A DNA stretch of 64,000 nt from an uncultured Saccharospirillaceae bacterium (GTDB taxonomy: Bacteria > Pseudomonadota > Gammaproteobacteria > Pseudomonadales > Oceanobacteraceae). Both the position numbers and the translations under genes were made by a program. The notes under the pieces are model-generated. The model had not been told where the DNA came from. It saw only the letters and a list, made by a program, of their open reading frames with translations, and made no database searches. The stretch is taken from positions 1-64,000 of the forward strand of contig CANMOZ010000002.1 of assembly GCA_947499545.1 (NCBI GenBank), read 5' to 3'. Positions 47,083 through 55,982 of this stretch are shown here, piece after piece. Position 1 is the first letter of the stretch; each line of letters begins with the position of its first letter.

Positions 47083-48494
47083 TGATTAAGCCGTTAAATT
47101 CACTAACCGTCTTTGCATCAGGGATCTTAACAGCATTTTGTTTGGTTTCAGCAGTAAATGCTGCTCCAAGTGAAGAAGTCCGTAACCTTGATGAGTTATT
47201 ATCAATTGTCAAACAAGGAAGGGTGGAAGATAGGAAACTCATTAAGCAACGTGAATCTCAATTTATGGCGGACAAAAACCGTCAAGCTTCATTACTAAAA
47301 GAAGCGAAAGAAGCACTCAAGAGAGAAGAAGAAAGAAGTCAATCATTAGAAGCCCTGTACGAGAAAAATGAGATAGCCTTGACCGATCAGCAAGAGATTC
47401 TTGAGAAACGTCTAGGTGCGTTAAAAGAACTTTTTGGTCATGTAACCGGTACAGCAGGAGATTTAAGAACAACATTACATACCTCTCTGACAAGTGCTCA
47501 AATAAAAGGTAGAGAAGCTTTTCTGGATTCATTGATTAAAAAAATGAATTCAAGTGTTGAGTTACCTTCAATTGAAGAAATTGAGCAACTTTGGTACGAA
47601 ATGCAGCGTGAAATGATCGAAAGTGGTAAGGTTGTGAAGTTTACGACTAAAGTGATTGAGCCTACTGGTACTGAGACAGATCGCCAAGTTGTACGTATAG
47701 GGACCTATAATCTGATATCTGACTCTAAGTATCTACAATATGATGCGGATACAGGCGTTATATCCGAACTTCCTAAGCAGCCCAAAACCCAGTATTTAGA
47801 TTATATCTCAGATTTTGAGTCAGCTGAATCAGGTCAATACCCCATTGGCCTGGATCCAACGGGTCCAAAAGGTGGCAGTCTTTTAAGTGCTCTGATTGAT
47901 AGCCCTAATTTGGTAGAGCGGTGGCATCAGGGAGGAGTGGTTGGTTACATTATCAGCCTGGTTGGATTGAGTGCGCTACTCATTGCTCTTTGGAGGTTTG
48001 TTGTGCTCATCCGTTTAGATGTTGGTGTAACTCGCCAGCTTGGACAACAAAAACCTTCTACAGATAATCCTTTAGGGCGTGTTCTCAATGTTTATGAAGA
48101 AAATCCGAATCTTGATCCTGAATCTTTAGAATTAAAGCTAGCGGAAGCAATTGTGAAAGAGCGACCTTCAATAGAGAAAGGGTTGCCTGCATTAAAAATT
48201 ATAGCGATGGTAGCACCGTTAATGGGTCTTCTTGGAACAGTCACCGGTATGATCATTACTTTCCAAGCCATTACAATTTTTGGTGCGGGAGATCCCAAAG
48301 CAATGGCTGGAGGTATATCTGCAGCATTGGTAACAACGGTGCTTGGTCTAATCGTAGCTATACCAACGGTCCTCTTGCATGCACTTCTGAGTGCTCGAGC
48401 TAAGCGTATCTTGCAAGTTATCGAACAGCAAAGTGCTGGTCTTATCGCTGAACAAGCGGAAAGCGGAGAGCAGATGAATGTACGCGCTGTATGA
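47082..48494 (+). CDS. ttpC: TtpC-type ExbB/MotA/TolQ proton-channel protein with periplasmic coiled coil
   Basis: A 470-residue protein. A signal peptide is followed by a coiled coil (about 30-115) and a periplasmic region. A transmembrane helix (VVGYIISLVGLSALLIALW) lies near residue 290. The C-terminal half has the ExbB/TolQ pore: IAMVAPLMGLLGTVTGMIITFQAITIFGAGDPKAMAGGISAALVTTVLGLIVAIPTVLLHALL. This is the TtpC component required for TonB2-mediated uptake in Vibrio. It overlaps the neighbouring exbB by 17 nt. Confidence 0.9.
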   Translation: MIKPLNSLTVFASGILTAFCLVSAVNAAPSEEVRNLDELLSIVKQGRVEDRKLIKQRESQFMADKNRQASLLKEAKEALKREEERSQSLEALYEKNEIALTDQQEILEKRLGALKELFGHVTGTAGDLRTTLHTSLTSAQIKGREAFLDSLIKKMNSSVELPSIEEIEQLWYEMQREMIESGKVVKFTTKVIEPTGTETDRQVVRIGTYNLISDSKYLQYDADTGVISELPKQPKTQYLDYISDFESAESGQYPIGLDPTGPKGGSLLSALIDSPNLVERWHQGGVVGYIISLVGLSALLIALWRFVVLIRLDVGVTRQLGQQKPSTDNPLGRVLNVYEENPNLDPESLELKLAEAIVKERPSIEKGLPALKIIAMVAPLMGLLGTVTGMIITFQAITIFGAGDPKAMAGGISAALVTTVLGLIVAIPTVLLHALLSARAKRILQVIEQQSAGLIAEQAESGEQMNVRAV

Positions 48495-49002
48495 GGCTTT
48501 GCTTTCTATAGAGGCCTTCATGGCCTCTGGTGGATGGGTGTTAACAGCTATATTTTTTCTTACAATGGTCATGTGGTTGTTAATTCTGGAGCGTTTAATT
48601 TATTTCCATTTTGAGTTGAAACGTGATGCAGGTTTAATTAAACAACAATGGAAAGCTAGAAAAGATAAGAAATCTTGGTATGCACATCAAATTCGCGATG
48701 CTTGGGTGTCAAGAATTCATCAAAAAATAAATACAAATCTAACCTTTATTAAAACGTTAGTTATGTTATGCCCTTTATTCGGATTACTTGGAACAGTGAC
48801 GGGTATGATTCAGGTTTTTGATGTGATGGCAATTACGGGTGGAGGGGATGCTAAAGCAATGGCTGGAGGCGTATCTAAAGCCACTATCCCGACAATGGCT
48901 GGCATGGTTGCAGCATTATCGGGCGTATTAGGAAATACGATAGTAGAGAAAATTGCGGGTCGGGAAAAAGAGTTGTTAACAGATTCGATGACCGCTGAAT
49001 AA
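48478..49002 (+). CDS. exbB: ExbB proton-channel protein
   Basis: A 174-residue three-helix membrane protein. VLTAIFFLTMVMWLLILERLIYF forms the first helix; the conserved pore segment is LVMLCPLFGLLGTVTGMIQVFDVMAITGGGDAKAMAGGVSKATIPTMAGMVAALSG. Works with TtpC and ExbD to energise TonB. GGAGA precedes the ATG, which lies inside the 3' end of ttpC. Confidence 0.93.
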   Translation: MYALYEALLSIEAFMASGGWVLTAIFFLTMVMWLLILERLIYFHFELKRDAGLIKQQWKARKDKKSWYAHQIRDAWVSRIHQKINTNLTFIKTLVMLCPLFGLLGTVTGMIQVFDVMAITGGGDAKAMAGGVSKATIPTMAGMVAALSGVLGNTIVEKIAGREKELLTDSMTAE

Positions 49003-49024
49003 CTAGGCAGATATTGAGGTTTGT

Positions 49025-49435
49025 ATGCGTAGATCAGTAATTTCTCAAGCGGCACAAGAAGAAGAAAATAATATTGACTTAACGCCAATGCTTGACGTTG
49101 TGTTCATTATGTTAATTTTTTTCATAGTAACAGCATCATTTATAAAAGAAACAGGCATTGAGGTTAATAGACCAGATACATCGACAGCTGTACAGAAAAA
49201 AAATGCGAATATTTTAATAGCGATTACAGCCAGTAATGAGATTTGGGCAGATAAGCGGCGAATTGATATTCGATCTGTAAGGGCATTTGTAGAGAGGATG
49301 CATGCAGAAAATCCAAAGGGAGCTGTTGTTGTTCAAGCTGATAATGATGCTAAAGTGGAAACCCTGACTGCAGTAGTAGACGCAGCACGTGAAGCGGGTG
49401 TTTTTGACGTTTCCGTAGCCACCGAAAACGAATAA
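49025..49435 (+). CDS. exbD: ExbD proton-channel accessory protein
   Basis: A 136-residue ExbD/TolR protein. DLTPMLDVVFIMLIFFIVTASF is the single transmembrane helix with the key Asp (LDVVF) that carries protons; the periplasmic domain has VVVQADNDAKVETLTAVVDAAREAGV. TTGAGG ribosome-binding site. Lies in tandem with exbB and tonB. Confidence 0.94.
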   Translation: MRRSVISQAAQEEENNIDLTPMLDVVFIMLIFFIVTASFIKETGIEVNRPDTSTAVQKKNANILIAITASNEIWADKRRIDIRSVRAFVERMHAENPKGAVVVQADNDAKVETLTAVVDAAREAGVFDVSVATENE

Positions 49436-49451
49436 TTGTAAGGGATGTATT

Positions 49452-50060
49452 ATGTTGGCTGCACGTTACCCCGTTTCAGCAGGCTTGGCTTTTCTTGTGA
49501 CGTTTGGTTTGTTTTCCCTGATGGTTGCATTAATTGCAACCAGTAACTCGAAAATTGATGAAGAGCCCGCATTACGATTGGCTGATATAATAATGCCAGA
49601 TCGTAATATAGATGAGCATGTTAAAGAGCGTAAACCGGAAAAACCAAAGGTTGACGAGCCCCCTCCTGAGATGCCACAACCCGATTTCGACAACCCTGAC
49701 CCTAATGCGGAAGTAATGAGTATCACGCCCCCAAGCTCTGGTGGTGATATTGATATTGCTTTGAGTGGGTTATCCGCGAGTGACGGAGAATATCTTCCTA
49801 TTGTAAAGGTTGCACCTCAATATCCACGAAGAGCATTGCAGCGAGGGTTGGAAGGGTATGTAATATTAGAGTTCACAGTAACAAAACAAGGTTCTGTTAG
49901 AGACCCTGTTGTTGTTGAATCTAATCCACCGAGAATATTTGATCGAGCCGCAACCAGAGCTGCACTTAGGTTTAAATATAAGCCAAGGGTTGTGGATGGT
50001 GAGCCTATAGAAGTGCATGGCGTTAGAAATAAAATAACATTTGCATTAAGCGAAGAGTAA
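49452..50060 (+). CDS. tonB: TonB energy-transducing protein
   Basis: A 202-residue protein with a single N-terminal membrane anchor (GLAFLVTFGLFSLMVALIA), a short Pro/Glu/Lys-rich stretch (KERKPEKPKVDEPPPEMPQPD), and a C-terminal TonB domain: VKVAPQYPRRALQRGLEGYVILEFTVTKQGSVRDPVVVESNPPRIFDRAATRAALRFKYKPR. The short linker is typical of TonB2. AAGGGA precedes the ATG. Confidence 0.94.
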   Translation: MLAARYPVSAGLAFLVTFGLFSLMVALIATSNSKIDEEPALRLADIIMPDRNIDEHVKERKPEKPKVDEPPPEMPQPDFDNPDPNAEVMSITPPSSGGDIDIALSGLSASDGEYLPIVKVAPQYPRRALQRGLEGYVILEFTVTKQGSVRDPVVVESNPPRIFDRAATRAALRFKYKPRVVDGEPIEVHGVRNKITFALSEE

Positions 50061-50073
50061 CAAGGAGTGCAGT

Positions 50074-51399
50074 ATGATATCAAATGCATGTAGATCTCTT
50101 CGGAAGTCAAGTCTGATTTTGATTCGATTTTTTGTGATTATGTTGGTGATGATGCCATTGTGTACTATGCCTACACTTTCTGCGAAACCTTCAAGTGAAG
50201 GAAAGAAAGCGACATTAACTGTGCGTGCAAAAATATTCGATAAGTTAACCGAAGCACAGGCGATGATTGAAAAAGGATCTTACCTTGAAGGGAAAAAAAT
50301 ACTAGACGCTCTATACGACAGTAGGGATAGGAAATCCTTGAATGCTGTTGAATTGGCCTACACCTTTAATTTTTATGGTTTTTATTATTATTCGAAAGAG
50401 AATTTTAGAGAAGCGATTCGGTATTATAAGAAAGTTGCTGATACTGTTGAAATATCAGATGCTATGAAGATACAGGCTTTGTATACATTAGGCCAGTTGG
50501 AGTTTGTTGAAGAAAACTTTGGGAAGTCGTTGGAATATCTTCTTTCGTGGTTGGACCTTGCTCAGAAACCAACGGGAGATTCGTTTGTACTCATCGGTCA
50601 AGTGTACTATCAGATTAAAAATTATAATCAAGCTATTGCTTATGTTGAGAAAGGTATTTACTTATCAAGTAAAGAGGGGAAAAAACCAAAAGAGAACTGG
50701 TTGCGTTTGCAAGCTGCATTGTACTTTGAGAAGAAGAATATTAAGAAAACAGCATTGGTCTATGAAAAGCTGGTTTCTTATTACCCTAAAAAAACCTACT
50801 TTACTCAGTTAGCGAGCATGTATGGAGAGCTGGAGGAGAGCTTAAAACAAACGGCTGTTATGCAGGCTGCATATCGAGCTGGCTTTCTTACGAAAGAAAC
50901 TGACATTATCAATTACGCATATATGTTACTTGCTAGAGATCTTCCCTATAAAGCGGCTGTTGTGTTAGATGAAGGGATCTCAGAAGGCAAAGTTTCTAAA
51001 AACTACAAGAATCTAAAAACCTTAGGTAATGCATATTATACAGCTCATGAATTAAAAAAAGCTGTTCCGGTTTTGAAACAGGCTGCTTCTTTAGCAAACG
51101 ATGGTGAAATATGGATGATGCTTGCATCAACCTTCTTGAACTTGGAAAAGTACAAAGCTGCTGAAAATGCGTCAAGATCAGCCCTTGAGAAAGGTCAATT
51201 AAAAAATGAAGGGATGGCATATATTATCTTGGGAACAGCAACGCTCAATCAGAAAAGATTTGACGATGCTGAAAAAGCTTTTTCTCAAGCAAGTAAATAT
51301 GAAAAGACAAGAATGCACGGACAGCAGTGGCTGAATTATGCTCAATCAGAAAGAAAGAAAACTGAAGAGCTTGGTAAATGGCTGAGTGCCGATATTTAA
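50074..51399 (+). CDS. Periplasmic TPR protein of the TonB2-type cluster
   Basis: A 441-residue protein with a signal peptide (ILIRFFVIMLVMMPLCTMPTLSA) and about nine tetratricopeptide-like helices from residue 60 (FNFYGFYYYSKENFREAIRYYKKV, YYQIKNYNQAIAYVEKGI, AYYTAHELKKAVPVLKQAASL). Such TPR proteins follow tonB2 in Vibrio and Pseudoalteromonas clusters, and are thought to stabilise or connect the complex. AAGGAG lies just upstream. Followed by two hairpins and the receptor gene. Confidence 0.88.
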   Translation: MISNACRSLRKSSLILIRFFVIMLVMMPLCTMPTLSAKPSSEGKKATLTVRAKIFDKLTEAQAMIEKGSYLEGKKILDALYDSRDRKSLNAVELAYTFNFYGFYYYSKENFREAIRYYKKVADTVEISDAMKIQALYTLGQLEFVEENFGKSLEYLLSWLDLAQKPTGDSFVLIGQVYYQIKNYNQAIAYVEKGIYLSSKEGKKPKENWLRLQAALYFEKKNIKKTALVYEKLVSYYPKKTYFTQLASMYGELEESLKQTAVMQAAYRAGFLTKETDIINYAYMLLARDLPYKAAVVLDEGISEGKVSKNYKNLKTLGNAYYTAHELKKAVPVLKQAASLANDGEIWMMLASTFLNLEKYKAAENASRSALEKGQLKNEGMAYIILGTATLNQKRFDDAEKAFSQASKYEKTRMHGQQWLNYAQSERKKTEELGKWLSADI

Positions 51400-51419
51400 G
51401 AAGAAATTCATATAACTAC

Positions 51420-51468
51420 CTTTATCTGTACATTCAGATAAAGTAATTAAGGCCGGACGGCCAATTAC
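51420..51468 (+). promoter_or_regulatory. Two consecutive hairpins between the TonB complex genes and the receptor gene
   Basis: First hairpin: CTTTATCTG (51420-51428) with CAGATAAAG (51435-51443), a perfect 9-bp stem and 6-base loop. Second: GTAATT and GGCC (51443-51454) with GGCC and AATTAC (51459-51468), with a two-base bulge. No T-run follows, so this is not a classical terminator. It may process or stabilise the mRNA and separate receptor expression from the energy genes. Confidence 0.5.
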
Positions 51469-51500
51469 GACCCTTTGGGTATTAGGAATTCGGGGGAATT

Positions 51501-54203
51501 ATGGAATTTAAACCTTCATACCTTGCACTGGCTGTTCAGGTTGGTGTGCTCAATTTTGCTTATATACCAGTTATACATGCTAACGAAACTTCAGATAATG
51601 AAGTTGAGGAGGTTGTTGTTACTGGATCTCGAATAAAACGTACAGACATTGAGACGGCTAATCCGGTGTCGGTGATTTCATCAGAAGATTTAAAAGCCAA
51701 AGGCTTTACTTCTTTGCAAAGTGCTCTAGAAAGTCTTCCTGAAATGGGGCCATCACTGTATCCAGATTCTAATGGATTTACACCTGGCGCTACTGGGGTT
51801 GATCTTCGAAATGCTGGGATTCAACGTACGTTGGTTTTGGTTGATGGGAAGAGAATTGCTAAATATGCCGGCGCCTATGATGGAAAATATAATTTTTATG
51901 ATATTAATTCGATACCTATGCTTGCAGTAGAGCGTATTGAAGTTATGAGAGGCAGCACCAGTGTATACGGGTCAGATGGTATTGGCGGTGTTATCAATAT
52001 TATTCTTAAAAATGATTTTGAAGGAAGTAAGATAGCTACGGAGTTCTCTGATACGGAGCACGGTGGCTTAGCAAAGCAAAAACTGTCGTTGGTGAGTGGA
52101 TTTAACGACGGTGGTTTCAGTTTGCTAGGAGCGATAGATATCTCTCAGCGAGAGGCTTTAAAGTCAACGGATCGTTCGAATTGGGATTTGGATAGTACAG
52201 ATAGTGCATTGGGAACAGGCAAAGGACGCTTTAGTTCTATCGGTGCTACGATTCGTGGTGGTGGACGTACACTTTCCTCTACAGAGGATGAATGCAAAGC
52301 TTTAGGGCTTGCTTACGATGATGGCGAGTGTCTGGGTGATTATGCAAAATGGACCTATTTAGCACCAGAAGAAAATAAACTCAATGCTCTTGCTAAATTG
52401 GATTGGGAAGTTACTGATAATCAAAATGTGTTTATAAATGCTGGATATACAAAGTTAGAATCAAAATATGAAATGGCGCCAGTTCCCGCATATGATGTGA
52501 ATTTGTATAAGTCTGGGCAAAATGATTTGACTCTTGGGTACGCTAATGATGTTCTGGTAAATGGTAAGGTACAGTCGATTGAATATAATCGAGTTGTTGA
52601 GGGTGCATATGGTGCTGCAGCTAACGGATGGATTAAAGGCTCTGATGATATATTGATTGCTAATGGTAAGAAACCATCTAACTATACGCTTTATAGAAGG
52701 TTAACTGAAGTTGGTCCACGGCAAACGGATACAACGCTAGATAAATATAATGTAACTCTTGGATCAACTGGTGATTTATTGGATGGCCACTCCTATGAAG
52801 CTTATATAGTGTATGATCATCAAGAGCTGAAGAAGGTTGGTGGCAATGCAGTATTGAAAGACAGGTATCTTGATGTTTTAGCAGATAGACTAGAGGCAGA
52901 TCCTAATTCAAACCTTTTAGGGCCATTAAGTGCATCTGAAATAGATTTTATACGTTATGAAACCGATAGTACAACCGTAAGCCAGTTGACAGGTGCTTCA
53001 TTTGTTGTAAGTGGACTCTTCATGCCAGAGTTCTTCGGAAATATTTATTATTCTACTGGCGTTGAGTTTTTCCATGAAAAGTTCAACGATGAAGTGGATA
53101 GCCAATTAGCAAATAAAAATATCGTTGGATCTGGTGGAACTTCTGCAGACGGAGACAGAGATCAGGTAAGCGCCTTTGCTGAATTGAGCGTGCCTGTATC
53201 AGAAAAAGCTCTGTTGAGCCTTGCTTCTCGATATGATAAGTATTCTGAGGTTGACGGAAATTTTTCAAGCCAAGCGGGTTTGGAATATAGGAAAACAGAG
53301 AATTTACTCTTAAGGGGATCTATAGTTCAAAGCTTCCGTGTGCCCGATTTAAGTCAGGTCTATAAAGGTAATTCAGCTTCTTATTCCGATGTGACAGACT
53401 ATAATTATTGCGCAAAAGCAGGTCTCTCTGATACGGACTGTGAAACTTATCAGATTGGGATTATTTCGCAGGGCAATGAAGATTTAGAGCCAGAGAAGGC
53501 TTTATCTTATTCTGCAGGTGCTTTATACAGTGATGAAGATTTTGAATTTAGTTTTGACTATTACTATTTGGAAATTAAAAATCTGATTGAAGATTTAGAA
53601 CCGCAGTATATTTTGGATCACTCAGGAACCTATGGCAATAATATTCAGGTGGATGAAGATGGAAAAACTGAGCTTCTGACGATTATGCCGGATAACATTG
53701 CCAATCAGATTCTGTCTGGTTTTAATGTTGGCTTAAAAATTAATGAGGATGTTGCAATAGGTTCCTTTGATTATGGGTTTAATCTGAATTACCAGATCAA
53801 GAATCAGCGTCAATCAACTAAAGATGCGGCTTATGAAGATTATCTTGTAACTGAAAATTACCCCAAATTAAAAGGGAATGCCTTCTTAAATTTCTACCGT
53901 GATGCTTGGAGAACGACCCTAAACATGAATTATGTTGGGGAAATGGCAGGTGAAAGAACCTACGATAAGCAGTATGACGGCAGGGATTCTCAGTATAGGC
54001 ATAGTGTACCTGAATGGATTACTTATAATTGGTCATTGGGTTATACCACTCCGGTTGGTTTAGGTGTTCAGTTCGGTATAAATAATATCTTTGATGAGTC
54101 TCCTGAACTGGATTCTAGTCGAGGAGATTGGCCTTACTACCCAAGAAGCTACCATAATGCGATAGGGCGCCAATACGTGTTAAACCTGGATTATAGTTTC
54201 TAA
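51501..54203 (+). CDS. TonB-dependent outer-membrane receptor
   Basis: A 900-residue outer-membrane receptor. Signal peptide to about residue 27 (ending in HA), then EEVVVTGSRIKRTD, the TonB-box region. Plug domain at about 52-165: PVSVISSEDLKAKGF, NAGIQRTLVLVDGKRI and VERIEVMRGSTSVYGSDGIGGVINI. The rest is a 22-strand barrel (for example FSLDYYYLEIKNLI-like segments) ending in YVLNLDYSF with a terminal Phe. The VVVTGSRI-type N-terminus is typical of receptors for peptides, oligosaccharides or siderophores in marine bacteria. The neighbouring peptide importer suggests a peptide-like ligand. GGGGGAA lies before the ATG. Confidence 0.93.
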   Translation: MEFKPSYLALAVQVGVLNFAYIPVIHANETSDNEVEEVVVTGSRIKRTDIETANPVSVISSEDLKAKGFTSLQSALESLPEMGPSLYPDSNGFTPGATGVDLRNAGIQRTLVLVDGKRIAKYAGAYDGKYNFYDINSIPMLAVERIEVMRGSTSVYGSDGIGGVINIILKNDFEGSKIATEFSDTEHGGLAKQKLSLVSGFNDGGFSLLGAIDISQREALKSTDRSNWDLDSTDSALGTGKGRFSSIGATIRGGGRTLSSTEDECKALGLAYDDGECLGDYAKWTYLAPEENKLNALAKLDWEVTDNQNVFINAGYTKLESKYEMAPVPAYDVNLYKSGQNDLTLGYANDVLVNGKVQSIEYNRVVEGAYGAAANGWIKGSDDILIANGKKPSNYTLYRRLTEVGPRQTDTTLDKYNVTLGSTGDLLDGHSYEAYIVYDHQELKKVGGNAVLKDRYLDVLADRLEADPNSNLLGPLSASEIDFIRYETDSTTVSQLTGASFVVSGLFMPEFFGNIYYSTGVEFFHEKFNDEVDSQLANKNIVGSGGTSADGDRDQVSAFAELSVPVSEKALLSLASRYDKYSEVDGNFSSQAGLEYRKTENLLLRGSIVQSFRVPDLSQVYKGNSASYSDVTDYNYCAKAGLSDTDCETYQIGIISQGNEDLEPEKALSYSAGALYSDEDFEFSFDYYYLEIKNLIEDLEPQYILDHSGTYGNNIQVDEDGKTELLTIMPDNIANQILSGFNVGLKINEDVAIGSFDYGFNLNYQIKNQRQSTKDAAYEDYLVTENYPKLKGNAFLNFYRDAWRTTLNMNYVGEMAGERTYDKQYDGRDSQYRHSVPEWITYNWSLGYTTPVGLGVQFGINNIFDESPELDSSRGDWPYYPRSYHNAIGRQYVLNLDYSF

Positions 54204-54228
54204 TCGAAGCTTGGATTCACAATCCGGA

Positions 54229-54256
54229 CAGGTGTTGAGATCACTCTCAACACCTG
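54229..54256. terminator. Strong hairpin after the receptor gene
   Basis: CAGGTGTTGAGA (54229-54240) pairs perfectly with TCTCAACACCTG (54245-54256) around a TCAC loop. No T-run follows, so it is a terminator or an mRNA-stabilising structure. Confidence 0.55.
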
Positions 54257-54322
54257 CCGATTGACTCACCATTTTCCACCCTCTACCATAGATGCTCGTT
54301 ACTGCTTGCTCTTGGCCGATTT

Positions 54323-54964
54323 GTGAATAAAGATACTCTTTTTCTAAAAGACCGTTTTCGTGGTTATTTACCCGTTGTTATTGATGTTGAAACAGCAGGC
54401 TTTAATGCTCAAACGGATGCATTGCTTGAAATAGCAGCTGTATTTGTTGACTTTGATGAAAGTGGTCAGCTGGTAACGACTGGTAGCTGGGATCAAAATA
54501 TTTTGCCTTTTGAAGGGGCAAATCTTGAGCAGTCTGCTTTGGATTTTACGGGTATTGAGCCTTATTGTGAATCTAGAAAAGCCATTCTTGAAGCCGATGC
54601 ACTAGGTAGCTTACTGAAAGAAGTCCGTACTAGAGTTAAGTCTTCAGGGTGTAAGCGGGCTATTCTAGTTGGTCACAACGCACACTTTGATCATGGTTTT
54701 TTAAGGGCTGCGGTCGCTAGAACTCAAATTAAAAGGGACCCTTTTCATCCGTTTTCATGTTTGGATACGGTTTCCTTCGCGGCTTTGGCCTATGGTCAGA
54801 CGGTTTTGTCGGTCGCTTGCTTGGAAGCTGGGATTGAGTTTGATAACCGTCAGGCGCACTCAGCCCTTTACGATGCGACTAAAACAGCAGAATTATTCAC
54901 TCAGATAGTAAATAAGATGCCATTTTTGGGGTCGATAAAACCTACTGAAGAGGAAGATGACTGA
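54323..54964 (+). CDS. rnt: Ribonuclease T
   Basis: A 213-residue DEDDh exoribonuclease that trims tRNA and other stable-RNA 3' ends. The three Exo motifs are visible: VIDVETAGF (Exo I Asp/Glu), VGHNAHFDHGF (Exo II) and HSALYDA (Exo III His/Asp), and the N-terminal RFRGYLPVV segment is the RNase T hallmark. GTG is the start codon. It stands alone, convergent with fpr. Confidence 0.95.
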   Translation: MNKDTLFLKDRFRGYLPVVIDVETAGFNAQTDALLEIAAVFVDFDESGQLVTTGSWDQNILPFEGANLEQSALDFTGIEPYCESRKAILEADALGSLLKEVRTRVKSSGCKRAILVGHNAHFDHGFLRAAVARTQIKRDPFHPFSCLDTVSFAALAYGQTVLSVACLEAGIEFDNRQAHSALYDATKTAELFTQIVNKMPFLGSIKPTEEEDD

Positions 54965-55017
54965 TTCAGGCGGGGCTATTAGCGTTGAATAGCCCCATCA
55001 GGTATCTCGTTAAATGT

Positions 55018-55791
55018 TTATTTTTCTACAAAAGCTCGTTCAATAACATAATGGCCAAGTTTTCCATGACGGGATTCGGTGAATCCTCTTTCATCAAGGA
55101 TGGCGCAAGTGTCTTTCAGCATACTTGGGCCGCCGCAGACCATGAAACGATCGTGCTCAGGGTTCATATCGGGTAGCTCGATATCGGAAAACAGTTTGCC
55201 GCTTTTCATTAAATCGGTAATTCTGCCTTGGTTTTTAAACGTTTCCCGCGTGACGCTTGGGTAATAAATGAGCTTGTTTCTAACGAGGTCGCCGAAGTAC
55301 TCATTATTAGGTAGCTCATTTTCTATGTAATCTGCATAAGCAAGATCGGCAACCTGTCGGCATCCATGGGTCAGGATGACCTTGTCGAAGCGCTCGTAAA
55401 TCTCAGGATCTTTAATAATGCTCATGAAGGGCGCAAGACCTGTACCGGTGCTTATGAGGTACAGGTTTCTTCCTGGCAGCAAGTGCCCCGCAACGAGTGT
55501 TCCGGTCGGCTTTGTGCTCACGATGAGCTCATCCCCCTCTTTAATGTGCTGCAGCCTTGAAGTAAGAGGGCCGTCTTGAACCTTGATGCTAAAAAATTCC
55601 AACTCATCTTCATAGTTTGCGCTAACAATGCTATATGCGCGCATCAAGGGCTTTCCTTCAACCTCGATGCCTATCATAACAAAGTGACCATTTTCAAATC
55701 GCAGAGTATTGCTGCGAGTGGTCTTGAAGCTAAAAAGACCGTCGGTCCAATGATGGACATGTGTGACGCGTTCGCGAATGAGAGTAGCCAT
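55018..55791 (-). CDS. fpr: Ferredoxin/flavodoxin-NADP+ reductase
   Basis: A 257-residue FNR-type flavoenzyme. LMRAYSIVSANYEDELEFFSI is the FAD-binding segment, LYLISTGTGLAPFMSIIKDPE the nucleotide-binding loop, and FMVCGGPSMLKDT the NADP-side motif; it ends in GHYVIERAFVEK, the characteristic bacterial Fpr tail. Supplies or drains electrons for ferredoxin, linked in bacteria to oxidative stress and Fe-S metabolism. Confidence 0.94.
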   Translation of the reverse strand: MATLIRERVTHVHHWTDGLFSFKTTRSNTLRFENGHFVMIGIEVEGKPLMRAYSIVSANYEDELEFFSIKVQDGPLTSRLQHIKEGDELIVSTKPTGTLVAGHLLPGRNLYLISTGTGLAPFMSIIKDPEIYERFDKVILTHGCRQVADLAYADYIENELPNNEYFGDLVRNKLIYYPSVTRETFKNQGRITDLMKSGKLFSDIELPDMNPEHDRFMVCGGPSMLKDTCAILDERGFTESRHGKLGHYVIERAFVEK

Positions 55792-55982
55792 GTAACTTCT
55801 TTGTGAGAGTAATCTAAATGGCCAAAAACTCTACTGCATTTGCCACTGTGGTGCAAAGAAGAGTGCATGGATTTGACCGTTTTTTTTCGATTTATGTATT
55901 TTACAGGCTCTTATTATTCACATTTTTGCTTTCTTGCTTTAGCCTTGCTCTCTTAATTCTGTATTGATATCCAGGTACCGGC

